Positions 45,177-54,741 of a stretch of 64,000 nucleotides of DNA are shown here, one piece after another (positions within the stretch are counted from its first letter, which is position 1; every line of letters begins with the position of its first letter). A model generated the notes under the pieces. The model did not search any database, was not told the origin of the DNA, and saw only the letters and a list, made by a program, of their open reading frames with translations. The DNA lies in NCBI RefSeq assembly GCF_002021565.1, contig NZ_MSZX01000012.1, positions 62,027-126,026 on the forward strand, in the 5' to 3' direction. The position numbers and the translations under genes are program-made. Source of the stretch: Paenibacillus selenitireducens. Its GTDB lineage: Bacteria > Bacillota > Bacilli > Paenibacillales > Paenibacillaceae.

Positions 45177-47504
45177 CTATATCTCTTGTATCACTTTTTT
45201 AACAATGCTCCACGCTAAAGCTGCGTTCTCTTCGTTAACAATAATAGAAGTTTTTCGTTTTTCAACACCAGGATGGATTAAGTTTCTAAAACCTCTTATG
45301 GCATGAGAAAGATGGTACAGTTGAAGATCAATGTATGCTTCTTTATTCGCAATATACAATAACTCATTCAAGTCCATTTGATTGGTTTTCTTACTTTTTC
45401 CATTCTCCAAAATATACGATGTTATATTTTTTGATGTTATGTGATCTAAAAGAACCGCTTCAATTATGCTACCACTCATTATTAGTGATGTTTTATAAGA
45501 TTTAGTAATTAGTGCAATCACATTTTCATTAAGGTCTCTTTCTAACATACTTTTTAATTCAGGATTAACAACTTTATCGAGAGATTTTATCAATTTCTCA
45601 TCAAATCCAAACTTATTATATTGATCTATATTAATGTTCTCAGCAATACTTATCAATTCATTTTCTCTTTGGTTCACTAATTGTAATTCTTCTATCAACT
45701 CAACTATTTTTGAATTTATTCGATAAACTGAACTATTAGTATCTATGTTATGATCAGCTGTTTTAATCACATATTTTTTTTCTAAGAATGATTTAATTAA
45801 CTCATTAGCTTTTATTTCTGAAACACCAAGGAATTGGGGCAACTGTCTATAAGGACATACTATAAATCCATCTATATTTCTTTGTTTTGAAAATGATATT
45901 AACTTTCCCTTTATCCAAGCATTCTCTGAGTTAAAAACAATCGCTGATTTATTTATTTCTTCTTCTTGCTTTTCTTGTTCAACAACTAGTTTTGTTACGT
46001 TTTCATAGTTATTCAATGCAGTTTTATCATCAGGTTTTAATTCTACCGCCTTCTTGAACATCTCTTGAGCCTTATGAAGGTCATTTTGTTTGCGGTAGAT
46101 AACTCCTAAATTATTCAAGGAGGCATTCGTATCTCCATGCTTTTTTTGGTACAATTCATAAATTTCTTTTGCTGAGTTTAAATCTCCTTTCTCCGAAAAC
46201 GAATATGCAACTTCAAACAAGAAATCACCTTTCATCAAATTCGTATTAAAAGATTTAAATATCCCAAGAATTTCATTATATCTTTTTAAAGAATATAATT
46301 TCTCTATAAGCGCTTCACAAATCGCTCCAGAGTATATCTTATTTTTTAAAAAGTCAGTCTGAATGATATTGATCAAACTATTTGTCATTTCAAGTACATC
46401 GTCAAGTCCAGAACTATTAATAAAACCCCAAAAATATTCACTCTCTAAATATTTTTCGTTCTTTTCGAACGTGTATTTTATAAGTGACAGACCATAATTG
46501 AATGCATCTAGATTCCTATCATTCGACTCCGCAATGTTCTTAAGTGTCTCAATATAAATAAAAGTATTAGGCAAGTATCTATTCGCATATTCAAGGTCTT
46601 TAATAACTCTTTTTTCATTCTTTTTATCATCTACGTTTGAAAGGTAAATCCCTCTCAAACCTTTGATTTTTGCCAAAATATTTGGATTTTTAGTGTTATT
46701 CTCTAGTTCTTGGAAAAATCCTAATAACTCAGTTTCAAATGAAAATGTAAACTCAGGATATGAGTACAGTTCCGCTGATATTGCATAATCAAATGGAATT
46801 TCATCAAACAACTCAAAACCTTTATTAATTTCTCCTTGCTTTAGATTACAAAGAACAGCTCCTATAAAAGGAGCAACATCAAGCTCTTGATTTATATCTT
46901 CCTCTATTAGAAAAGTAAATATACTCTTAGCCTTAGATATATCATTAATTCTATAAGAACAAAATCCCTTTGCTAGTTCAATAAGAAGAAAAAAGTCTTT
47001 GCTTTCAACATTCATCTTTATAGCAATATCATACGCATCTTGATATTTCCCTAGTCCGTAATAATAAGAGAACATATAGTTATATATTTCATTTGAACAG
47101 ATTCCCTTTTTGGTTATCTCCTGATATATTTCTTCTTTTTCTTTGATATTACTTTGTATAAGTAATCTCTTATTAAGTTCAAAACTATCAGGAAATACTT
47201 CAAGCCCCTTTTTTATTAGTCTTAATGAATGATTCTTGTTCTCTTCCTTTCCAGCTAAAAAAATAAATGCATATTCATATACATATTCTCCATTAATGAC
47301 ATTTTGAAAATGCTTTTTAGATTTTTCATCTGATTTCTTGGGGTTATCATATTTAGAATATAAGATGCCTAAATAGAAATCGATCGCAGTGTTATTGTAA
47401 TCTTCATTTTTTAACTCTAAAAGCAATTTTTCAGCGTCATCATAAAGTCTTTCTTCCAATAATGTGGTTATCTGTTGAAATTTCTCTTCCACAATAACAT
47501 TCAT
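45177..47504 (-). CDS. TPR-repeat protein with HEPN-like C-terminus
   Basis: 775 residues without a signal peptide. The N-terminal two thirds (~1-520) are helical repeats, with clear tetratricopeptide units such as AKEIYELYQKKHGDTNASLN and AQEMFKKAVELKPDD. The C-terminal ~170 residues are all-helical and contain HAIRGFRNLIHPGVEKRK, an R-x4-6-H / RNxxHP motif typical of HEPN ribonuclease domains in abortive-infection and toxin proteins. It sits in the AT-rich island near recombinase remnants, so a phage-defence role is plausible but inferred. Start ATG 47504 has a weak AAAGG. Some pieces resemble general TPR proteins only. Confidence 0.7.
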   Translation of the reverse strand: MNVIVEEKFQQITTLLEERLYDDAEKLLLELKNEDYNNTAIDFYLGILYSKYDNPKKSDEKSKKHFQNVINGEYVYEYAFIFLAGKEENKNHSLRLIKKGLEVFPDSFELNKRLLIQSNIKEKEEIYQEITKKGICSNEIYNYMFSYYYGLGKYQDAYDIAIKMNVESKDFFLLIELAKGFCSYRINDISKAKSIFTFLIEEDINQELDVAPFIGAVLCNLKQGEINKGFELFDEIPFDYAISAELYSYPEFTFSFETELLGFFQELENNTKNPNILAKIKGLRGIYLSNVDDKKNEKRVIKDLEYANRYLPNTFIYIETLKNIAESNDRNLDAFNYGLSLIKYTFEKNEKYLESEYFWGFINSSGLDDVLEMTNSLINIIQTDFLKNKIYSGAICEALIEKLYSLKRYNEILGIFKSFNTNLMKGDFLFEVAYSFSEKGDLNSAKEIYELYQKKHGDTNASLNNLGVIYRKQNDLHKAQEMFKKAVELKPDDKTALNNYENVTKLVVEQEKQEEEINKSAIVFNSENAWIKGKLISFSKQRNIDGFIVCPYRQLPQFLGVSEIKANELIKSFLEKKYVIKTADHNIDTNSSVYRINSKIVELIEELQLVNQRENELISIAENINIDQYNKFGFDEKLIKSLDKVVNPELKSMLERDLNENVIALITKSYKTSLIMSGSIIEAVLLDHITSKNITSYILENGKSKKTNQMDLNELLYIANKEAYIDLQLYHLSHAIRGFRNLIHPGVEKRKTSIIVNEENAALAWSIVKKVIQEI

Positions 47505-48138
47505 CCTTTCTAGAAAAATTATTAAAGATGGTTAATAGATTTATATTAATCCCTCGAATTTAATTATTTCACTATCATAGTAATACCAGATAATCAATAG
47601 TTATATATTACCACATTATGTCGAATCATTATAGATTTTACCTCCTACACAAAAAGAGACAATCCTATTGACTGTCCTTTATTTGTAGCTCTTTCCTATC
47701 TAAACACTGCAACTGTATCAAGCCCTGATACAGTGGTACTGCTAAAATTCCAATTCCCAAGCGAGTAGCTACTTCTTGTCGAACTGGAGAACCTTAAATT
47801 CTCGCTGCCATTATGCTTTATTGTTATAAATTAAGAGGAGCTGGCTATAGGAACTTTGAAAGGGAGTATTGTATTAAACAATATATCAAATACTACCTTG
47901 GTGTGAGCCTCTAAGTGCTAGGGAGACATAACACAACAATCTGGACTTGAAAAGTTTTATATATCCCCCACTACCATCCCTTATCCGCATGAAATGCAGT
48001 TTTTATCAGTAATTAAATAAAAAGGAAGGTCGTCACATTACCCAATAGAATGTACTTGGATGATGTGTTACCTTCCCAATTTATAGATTAATACAGATAA
48101 TTCAGCAGTAGAATTAATCTTAACCATACGTTAGGGTG
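47505..48138. other. Non-coding island stretch, degraded
   Basis: No convincing gene on either strand. A partial inverted repeat (GGAAGGT near 48023 and ACCTTCC near 48070) is visible. It looks like decayed mobile DNA. Confidence 0.4.
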
Positions 48139-48582
48139 TTACTGTACTGTTTCCTTTCGCTTGGCAATTGCTCTATATAATGTAGCCCGCTTCACACTAG
48201 TTAACTCCTCTATCTCTTTGACCGTGTGAGATTGTGCATCATACAACTTCAAAGCTTGTTCAATCTTTTTCTGATCGCTTACTGGTCTACCACCTTTACG
48301 TCCTCTTGTTCAAGCCTCTATTAAACCACCTGTGTACGTTCAATAATTATGTTGCGCTCAAACTCTGCAAAAACATCTAACATTCCAAATAGAGCCTTAC
48401 CTGCTGCCGTTGTAGTATCTATGTTGTCATTAATCGAAACCAAGTTCGCTCCTTTTTGCTGAATATCATCAAGTACTTGAATCAGTTTAACCGTAGAGCG
48501 GGCGAGCCTGTCCAACTTATAAACTACAAGCGTATCATCTTGACCCAATATATAGGGCAATCTGTAACTGCTCTCTTGTCAT
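48139..48582 (-). pseudogene. Serine resolvase/invertase remnant
   Basis: Parts of a Tn3/Hin-type recombinase are readable: DTLVVYKLDRLARSTVKLIQ, ...GMLDVFAEFERNIIIERTQ, then in another frame TRGRKGGRPVSD and a helix-turn-helix end (VKEIEELTSVKRATLYRAIA). The catalytic N-terminal ~60 residues with the active Ser are missing. A frameshift and an in-frame TGA separate the two parts, so it is inactive. It supports a mobile origin of the region. Confidence 0.85.
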
Positions 48583-48906
48583 TTAATATACCACCTTGAT
48601 TCTTTAAAAATATTTTATGCTGCGTTGATTGTCCATAATTTCATATATATATGGAAATTACACGTTCATTATAAAAAGTATGTATAAACATTCTTTATTT
48701 TATTATTCATTTTGATTTGCTTAATTTCATTGAAATCTTCTCACCTCCTTTTCTTATCGCTAATATATCAAAATCAAAACATAAAAAGTAAATAGTTTTT
48801 TTTGAAAAATCTCGATTGTAAATAAAACTGTTCTTTTTACATATAAATATCTTATTATAAATGGGAGATAACCTTTAAGAATACTAAAAAAAATATTGGA
48901 GCGAAA
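48583..48906. other. AT-rich intergenic region
   Basis: Over 75% A+T by eye, without a credible gene. It presumably holds the promoter of the membrane-protein gene at 48907; several TATAAT-like strings prevent a firm choice. Confidence 0.4.
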
Positions 48907-49833
48907 ATGATGAACTATCAAGACATTCAATGGATTTTTAGTGGTATTGGAGTTGCAATCTTTGCGGCAATTAAAATCACTAATATTATTAACCCATTCA
49001 GTATTATTACAAACTCTAAGGAGGAGATACTATTTAGTAATAACATTAATAAAATATCTAATAAGATATTTCTCTTTTTCTTCACAATCATTTTTTTAAC
49101 AATATATTTTACAGTATTCTCAAACATAGATCTAAAAGAAGATTCCTCTAATTTTCTCTTAAAGGTATTTATTTCATGGTGGTCTTTAGGAGTAATGTTA
49201 GTTTTACTTCTTTTTTTTAATATCCTTATTTTCTCAAAAAAAATAAGAGAATTTATCTTTAAAAAAATCTACTTTGAAATGAGATATAATAAAAACAGGA
49301 GCTTATTTTATGTAATTCCTATGCTATTGTTGCTACTACTATATTTTGTTATTGTTTCGATGATGTATGGAAATTCAATAAACTTAATAATAATTACAAT
49401 AGCTAATAATAATAAAATTACCTCATCGACTTCTCTGGGACAATTATATTATTTACCTCTACGTGAAATTTTATATATAGTATCACTATCACTTTTAGTT
49501 GCTTTGGTATATAGCCTTTTCTTATTTCCTTTATTAAGATTACTCAAACTAATATCTAGCTCAAAACTTATTTTAAACATACATATGAATGATGGCACAA
49601 TTTATAAAGATAAATTCATACTGAATAATAATCTCGATGGTTTTCTTTTAGTATCTGATGTTCCATATAAAGAAGCAGTAGATAAACAGATGTTACCTCG
49701 CAATAACATAAAAGAAATTCAATCTAGAACAATAACAACAGTATTTGGTTATGAAGCAAAAAAATCTGATTTAATATTACCTAAAGATTTCACTGATGAA
49801 GAAAAAAGATTGTATAACAATATTAAAAAATAA
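48907..49833 (+). CDS. Unknown membrane protein, AT-rich
   Basis: 308 residues with about five membrane helices (~8-30, 53-72, 86-108, 133-160, 185-212) and a C-terminal soluble part of ~85 residues. That part starts SKLILNIHMNDGTIYKDKF, which looks like a small beta-barrel (Sm-like or YxxK-type) module. GGAG precedes ATG 48907, with a second ATG at the next codon. It is the only sizeable plus-strand gene in the island and is very AT-rich, indicating acquisition. I do not recognise a family; immunity, toxin or transport roles are all open. Confidence 0.65.
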   Translation: MMNYQDIQWIFSGIGVAIFAAIKITNIINPFSIITNSKEEILFSNNINKISNKIFLFFFTIIFLTIYFTVFSNIDLKEDSSNFLLKVFISWWSLGVMLVLLLFFNILIFSKKIREFIFKKIYFEMRYNKNRSLFYVIPMLLLLLLYFVIVSMMYGNSINLIIITIANNNKITSSTSLGQLYYLPLREILYIVSLSLLVALVYSLFLFPLLRLLKLISSSKLILNIHMNDGTIYKDKFILNNNLDGFLLVSDVPYKEAVDKQMLPRNNIKEIQSRTITTVFGYEAKKSDLILPKDFTDEEKRLYNNIKK

Positions 49834-49852
49834 AGTTGAGTGTGTGAGCTAA

Positions 49853-49919
49853 ACAGTTGGGGGGCATTTTTGGGTAAACAACGGCCTAATAAATGTAAAC
49901 CTCCCCCCTGTATTTTTTA
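49853..49919 (+). terminator. Possible terminator with long loop
   Basis: ACAGTTGGGGGG and CCCCCCTGT can pair around a ~37-base loop and are followed by ATTTTTT, 20 bp after the membrane-protein stop. Confidence 0.5.
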
Positions 49920-50042
49920 AAAAAATTATATAAATCAATCAAGTTCATTAAATGATATTTTAATGAAAGAATTATTAAGTCATATACTACAAAGGAGTAT
50001 ACTAATGACAAACATAATACGTAAAACATCATTAAACTTAAA

Positions 50043-50780
50043 CTATATTAATAGTAAGTTTCTTAGTGCATGCGTTATTGTAGGTGCAATAAGTTCATAA
50101 TTTCGCGTATAGAGATAGACAAAAACAATATGCATGATTACGTGGAAAATTAAATTTGGATAATACACCATGATATGATCAATTAGAGACATATCTGCTT
50201 GGAGCATTTGAAACGGTATATGCATCAGTGAGAACATTATACCCACAACGAAAATCGCCACATATTTGTTTCGAATCAACCCTAGAATTCTCGTCTGGAT
50301 ATACCCCCGAAAAGCGATTTCTTCTACGAGTGCTATACAAATAAAAGTATCAAACAATCTAAAAACGAGATCATTCCCATGAAGCGGATAAGATTCGAAA
50401 TCAGTAAAATACGCCAAAAATTCAGACCATGTTAAAATTATTGCACCAATAATGCCAAGACATATTGAAAACAAGACTTTCTTAAACCTAAAGCCTATTG
50501 AGACTAGCGTCTGCTTACGAATATGTAAAACGAAAAAAATTGGTAATACGGAAATTATTGACACAAATAAATGAACACTGAAAACAAATACATACGGATT
50601 AGAAAAAAATTTAGACATTTCCTTCATAATGCTTGTCTGAAATATGAGTAAACCATATAAATAAAGAAACACTATATAATATACATAAAATGCAAGAGAA
50701 ATTAGCCCATCCATTTTATTGTATCTTCCAACATCTTTTTCCTGTAATGGTATACTAAAAATATTCTTAAAAACTCTCAC
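50043..50780 (-). CDS. CPBP family intramembrane metalloprotease
   Basis: 245 residues with about seven to eight membrane helices. The Abi/CPBP motifs are present: EEIAFRGYIQTR (EExxxR), FSLMHIPF (FxxxH) and a C-terminal MHIVFVYLY His segment. Start GTG 50780 follows AAGGTGG. It is the last gene of the RiPP cluster. CPBP proteases beside peptide clusters often cleave leaders or give self-immunity; either would suit the exporter here, which lacks a peptidase domain. Confidence 0.85.
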   Translation of the reverse strand: MRVFKNIFSIPLQEKDVGRYNKMDGLISLAFYVYYIVFLYLYGLLIFQTSIMKEMSKFFSNPYVFVFSVHLFVSIISVLPIFFVLHIRKQTLVSIGFRFKKVLFSICLGIIGAIILTWSEFLAYFTDFESYPLHGNDLVFRLFDTFICIALVEEIAFRGYIQTRILGLIRNKYVAIFVVGIMFSLMHIPFQMLQADMSLIDHIMVYYPNLIFHVIMHIVFVYLYTRNYELIAPTITHALRNLLLI

Positions 50781-50941
50781 TTATCAAGCCACCTTCGATA
50801 TTTACTTTCCGAGTTTCACTGCTTCAGTCGTTAAAATCGTGGGTCTCTTGAAATTATGGGTTTCCGATACAATGTTAGACTCGATTATAACCAGCTAATA
50901 TAAAGGTTTCAATTTTATTAGTTGTTATCGATTAACCTAAG

Positions 50942-52603
50942 CTACCTTTGAAATTCTAGTTCATTAATATCTACTAATGGATATTCACTAATAGTTCCTC
51001 TATTCATTTGTAATATTCGATCGTTACTGTAAATAATCCCTCTTTTATGTGTAGTGTAAAGAATAGTAGATTCTGCACACTCCACTCGAAAGTTTCCCCA
51101 TACTATTTTTTCCGTAAGTTCATCTAATCCTGAGGTTGGCTCATCTAAAATAATCAGATCGGGCTTTAGAAGCATGATTCTTGCAAGTTCGAGCCTTTGT
51201 TTCTCTCCCTTAGAGAGTACATTTTTATCAATAATTAAGTTTAGACCGTCATTTTGAATATAAAGGTATTCTAAACAAAGTTTGTCCAGTATTTTTTTTA
51301 TAACGTTGATATCTTTCTGTTCTTCCACAAGCCCATATGTAATATTATCCCACAAGCTCCCCCTAAAAACAGTGCTCTCATCTAACATAAATCCAATCGT
51401 AGGCTTATCTTTGTTTTTATTATGCGATAAAATAATTTCGCCATCATAAAGGTATAATCCAGCTATAAGTTTACAAAAAGTAGATTTTCCTGAACCGCTT
51501 TCCCCTACTAAGGCCACTTTTTCTTTAGAATATAATGTGAAATTAATATTCCTCATTAATTGTACATCATTAATAATAAGATTTACCTCTTTGCAAGCAA
51601 GTTTTTCATTAGATTCCTCGATCAAGTTATACTGATCATGAATAACAGTTTTCATTATCTCCTCTATTCTTTCATGAGAAGATAATAAGTCTTTATAGTG
51701 ATGAATCCAACTGCTAAAGAATTGCATCGGAGAGGCTAGCGAATTTACCAATTGATTGAAAGCAATAAGAACACCAATTGATAATTGGCCTTGATAAATT
51801 AAATAAGCTCCTATTGCGAGAACTAGCATTTGCCTTGATCCAGAAATAATATTAGTAACAGCCGAAATGATCGACTGGCTAAAATAATATCTTTCGGTAT
51901 TTTTTAAACATTCAGATAAAACATCTGTAAAACGAACAATTTCTTTCTCCTGCAATCTATTTAATCTTATATATATATATCGATTAATTATTTGCTTATA
52001 TATTTCTAATAAATTTGAATCAGAAATCTTAAGAATATCTAATTTAGATTTCAAACGATTTGCACAAAAATAGTTATAGAAGTATTCAATCAACATCATT
52101 AATAATACACAAGCACTCAAAATAATGCTGCTCTTAAACATTAATATCAGAAGACCAATTATAAAAGTAAACTGAGTAAATGTTTTTATAAGGAGTTCTA
52201 AAGAAATTTGATTTATATGCTGTATATCACTATTTCCACGGTATATAATATCACCTTCCGAGTATTTTGAAAGGGAATTATAGTCTTTGGACAGATATGA
52301 CGAGAGAAATTTTTTTCGAAAAATTAAACTAGATGAATTAAGTATTTTCACATAAAATAGTGTAGTAATTATATTTAGTATTCCATATAACAAGAAAAAC
52401 AGAATCAAAAGTACAATAATTCTAAATAATTGGTTAAAATCAAAATTACTAATAATTTTATCAAATATTATTTGGATCAAGTACACAGGTATTAATGAAA
52501 AATAAGAAGTAAATATATTTAGTATAATTAAGGCTATTATCGATATAATAAATTTTTTAGATCTCACTTGAGAAAAAAAATAGGAAATGGGCCTTTTTTT
52601 CAT
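50942..52603 (-). CDS. ABC exporter (fused permease-ATPase) of the RiPP cluster
   Basis: 553 residues: six membrane helices (~20-300) and an ATPase domain (~340-550) with Walker A GESGSGKST, signature LSKGEKQRLELARIML and Walker B LIILDEPTSG. There is no N-terminal C39 peptidase domain, so it cannot itself cut a double-glycine leader. ATG 52603 has GGAG eight bases upstream; an earlier in-frame start at 52651 has no site. It lies downstream of both precursor genes, separated by a hairpin, and most likely exports the modified peptides. Confidence 0.88.
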   Translation of the reverse strand: MKKRPISYFFSQVRSKKFIISIIALIILNIFTSYFSLIPVYLIQIIFDKIISNFDFNQLFRIIVLLILFFLLYGILNIITTLFYVKILNSSSLIFRKKFLSSYLSKDYNSLSKYSEGDIIYRGNSDIQHINQISLELLIKTFTQFTFIIGLLILMFKSSIILSACVLLMMLIEYFYNYFCANRLKSKLDILKISDSNLLEIYKQIINRYIYIRLNRLQEKEIVRFTDVLSECLKNTERYYFSQSIISAVTNIISGSRQMLVLAIGAYLIYQGQLSIGVLIAFNQLVNSLASPMQFFSSWIHHYKDLLSSHERIEEIMKTVIHDQYNLIEESNEKLACKEVNLIINDVQLMRNINFTLYSKEKVALVGESGSGKSTFCKLIAGLYLYDGEIILSHNKNKDKPTIGFMLDESTVFRGSLWDNITYGLVEEQKDINVIKKILDKLCLEYLYIQNDGLNLIIDKNVLSKGEKQRLELARIMLLKPDLIILDEPTSGLDELTEKIVWGNFRVECAESTILYTTHKRGIIYSNDRILQMNRGTISEYPLVDINELEFQR

Positions 52604-52720
52604 GTATTTCACTCCGGAATTTTGACAATTATCGCTTTCCATTAATATCACTATTAAAAAACATTTAAAATAAAGTAATATTCTTTTCTACCTAACCGAG
52701 GTGCTTTTATAGTAAAATAT

Positions 52721-52763
52721 ATTTGCGTTTATGGGTTATGATTTATAACCCATAAACGCGAAT
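52721..52763 (-). terminator. Strong hairpin between the precursors and the exporter
   Basis: 19-bp arms (one mismatch) built on GCGTTTATGGGTTAT and its complement around a 5-base loop, two bases beyond the second precursor stop. The following T-run on the minus strand is weak (AAATATATTTT). It may be a partial terminator that gives more precursor than exporter mRNA. Confidence 0.75.
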
Positions 52764-52764
52764 C

Positions 52765-52914
52765 TTAAAATCTTATAAGACATGAAACTCGAGTTCCACA
52801 ATCTGCACCTTTGGTGTTACATACATCAACTTTAACCGCACAATATCCTTTGCAATCTCCACCAACACCACCGGTGCCTGCGTCATTCCCATAAGGCTTA
52901 ACGATAATATCCAT
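52765..52914 (-). CDS. Cys-rich RiPP precursor peptide 2
   Basis: 49 residues from ATG 52914, with AAAGGAGGTG at good spacing. The first 25 residues are nearly the same as in precursor 1 (IVKPYGND, GTGGVGGDCKGYC). Cysteines are at 21, 25, 32, 39 and 45, and the C-terminal half differs in sequence (VCNTKGADCGTRVSC). A Gly-Gly pair at 18-19 precedes the first Cys and could be the leader/core border. It is the expected substrate of the radical SAM maturase. Confidence 0.85.
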   Translation of the reverse strand: MDIIVKPYGNDAGTGGVGGDCKGYCAVKVDVCNTKGADCGTRVSCLIRF

Positions 52915-52968
52915 ATTTTCACCTCCTTTCGAAATAATGTCTATGCATTGGTGATTCACAAAATTGTG

Positions 52969-53118
52969 TTACCACTTGATAAAACATGGAGAATAACTAT
53001 AACAGTCGCCACCCCTAATGTTGCATATATCAATTTTAACTCCACAATACCCTTTGCAATCTCCACCAACACCACCGGTACCTTGGTCATTCCCATAAGG
53101 CTTAACGATAATATTCAT
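52969..53118 (-). CDS. Cys-rich RiPP precursor peptide 1
   Basis: 49 residues from ATG 53118, with TTGGAGGTGAG upstream, starting 27 bp after the maturase stop. Same layout as precursor 2: IVKPYGND start, GGVGGDCKGYC, cysteines at 21, 25, 32, 39 and 45. The core end is different (ICNIRGGDCYSYSPCFIKW). The exact conservation of Cys spacing against variable residues between them indicates paralogous modified peptides. It is too short for routine gene calling. Confidence 0.85.
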   Translation of the reverse strand: MNIIVKPYGNDQGTGGVGGDCKGYCGVKIDICNIRGGDCYSYSPCFIKW

Positions 53119-53145
53119 ATTCTCACCTCCAATCAAAAATAATAA

Positions 53146-54462
53146 TTATACATCTATAAATACTTTATTAACTTGCTGCTGAGAAAGAGAATGAATATTA
53201 AAATATCGTATTAATCGATCAATAATGTTGTATTTCAACTGATTACATTCAAAACTTTCTCCTTCTAAACTCATTTCAGGACATCTACCTTTGCATAATG
53301 GGAATATTGAACAATTCAAACATTTATCTGGAAAATCCCATTCAACCCATTTAACATATCTTTCTTTATTAATTATTCCATCAACTAAGGTTCCTACCTT
53401 CAAATTTGCTTTACCCACTTCATTCCAACATTTATAAAGATCTCCCTCTGAATCAATAACGAATGTATTATTCGTTACTGCAGTACAAACACTTCCTCCT
53501 AAATTAGTAGGATATAATTTACCCATGTTAAATCCTAAACTATCAGCATAATCTATTAATTCAGACTCCCATTTTGCAAATTGTTCAGTCAGCATACACG
53601 ATTCAGACACAGACTGGCATGCTCCTTCATGAGCAGTAACCGGCGAAAAATAAATACTAACTTTATTATTCAATCCATTTGCCATTAATATTGGGAATAT
53701 TCCGTACACATCTTTGACATTATTCTGTGATACATTAACTCTGATTCCGACATTAATTATGTCACAAATTTGCTTTATATTTTCTAAGATTTTATCAAAA
53801 GATCCATTCCCATTCCTTAATATTCTTGTTAAATTATGAGTTTCAGGACCGCCATCCAATGTTATTTGAACAAAACTTACCTTATTGTTATTCACTAGTG
53901 TTTCTGCAACATTTCTTGTTAGTAGGTATCCATTACTAACCATTGAAGCACTATAATCAATATTTCTTTCATCACACACTTTATTTATTTTTGTTGAAAC
54001 TCTATCAATCATATCTTTTTGCAAAAGAGGCTCTCCACCATACCAAGTAATTGATAGGTGTTTCCTTCCTTCCAGATTATTTATAATAAAATTTAGTAGA
54101 TCCTCTTCTTTTTTTTCATCAAAATAAGAATCAACATGTTCTTCATAGCAGTAAGGACATCTAAAATTGCATTGCAACGTTGTAGCGATAGTTAGTCCTA
54201 AATATTCATTTGAATATTTAGATTGGTTAGTCATATATTTATAGATTTTATATTCATCTGTTTTTTGATCAACGATAAACCCAGCTTCTTTTAACTTTTG
54301 AATATGTAATTCAGGAACCTGATGGCTTTTTGTTTCACGAATACTCTCCAAACTTCTTTGATAATCTTCATCTAAAATAACAAAACAACCTGTGTGGCTA
54401 TTATATAGAAAGTTTTTTCCCTCCTGTTCAAAGCATAAATTAAATTTTGATACTTTATACAT
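53146..54462 (-). CDS. Radical SAM/SPASM peptide maturase
   Basis: 438 residues. The N-terminal ~80 residues look like a PqqD-like RiPP recognition element (NLCFEQEGKNFLYNSHTG). The radical SAM domain follows with CNFRCPYC (C98, C102, C105, the 4Fe-4S cluster) and WYGGEPLL. The C-terminal SPASM domain has cysteines in GSVCTAV, YKCWNE, DKCLNCSIFPLCKGRC and FECNQ for auxiliary clusters. Enzymes of this layout make thioether links (sactipeptides, ranthipeptides) or other bonds in Cys-rich peptides. The two precursor genes follow immediately. Confidence 0.92.
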   Translation of the reverse strand: MYKVSKFNLCFEQEGKNFLYNSHTGCFVILDEDYQRSLESIRETKSHQVPELHIQKLKEAGFIVDQKTDEYKIYKYMTNQSKYSNEYLGLTIATTLQCNFRCPYCYEEHVDSYFDEKKEEDLLNFIINNLEGRKHLSITWYGGEPLLQKDMIDRVSTKINKVCDERNIDYSASMVSNGYLLTRNVAETLVNNNKVSFVQITLDGGPETHNLTRILRNGNGSFDKILENIKQICDIINVGIRVNVSQNNVKDVYGIFPILMANGLNNKVSIYFSPVTAHEGACQSVSESCMLTEQFAKWESELIDYADSLGFNMGKLYPTNLGGSVCTAVTNNTFVIDSEGDLYKCWNEVGKANLKVGTLVDGIINKERYVKWVEWDFPDKCLNCSIFPLCKGRCPEMSLEGESFECNQLKYNIIDRLIRYFNIHSLSQQQVNKVFIDV

Positions 54463-54741
54463 TCAAAATCCTCCCTAAATTATTATATTTTCAAACATTC
54501 TCTTACTTAAAAGTGAATGCAAAAATAATAAATAATATCAAAAAAAGAAATATATATTTATAAATACAAACAAATACAATTAACTACACAAAATTGATTA
54601 TTTCCCATATATAATCAATTATTTGGAATTAACTGTATTTTTACTTTTTTCGTCATTAAAATCAGTGACAAATATCACACTTACGGAATTAATTGTTAGA
54701 TTCTAGTAAATAAAGAATTGGGATAGTCGAAGGTAGTGGAT

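Noticed and set aside
50005-50100. 31-codon plus-strand frame with an AAAGGAG site
   Set aside because: Its second half is antisense to the CPBP gene's end and it has no recognisable features; the site may be chance in AT-rich DNA or the start of a lost gene.
52948-53142. 64-codon plus-strand frame opposite precursor 1
   Set aside because: It is the antisense of the precursor gene and has no site of its own; the conserved paralogue is on the minus strand.
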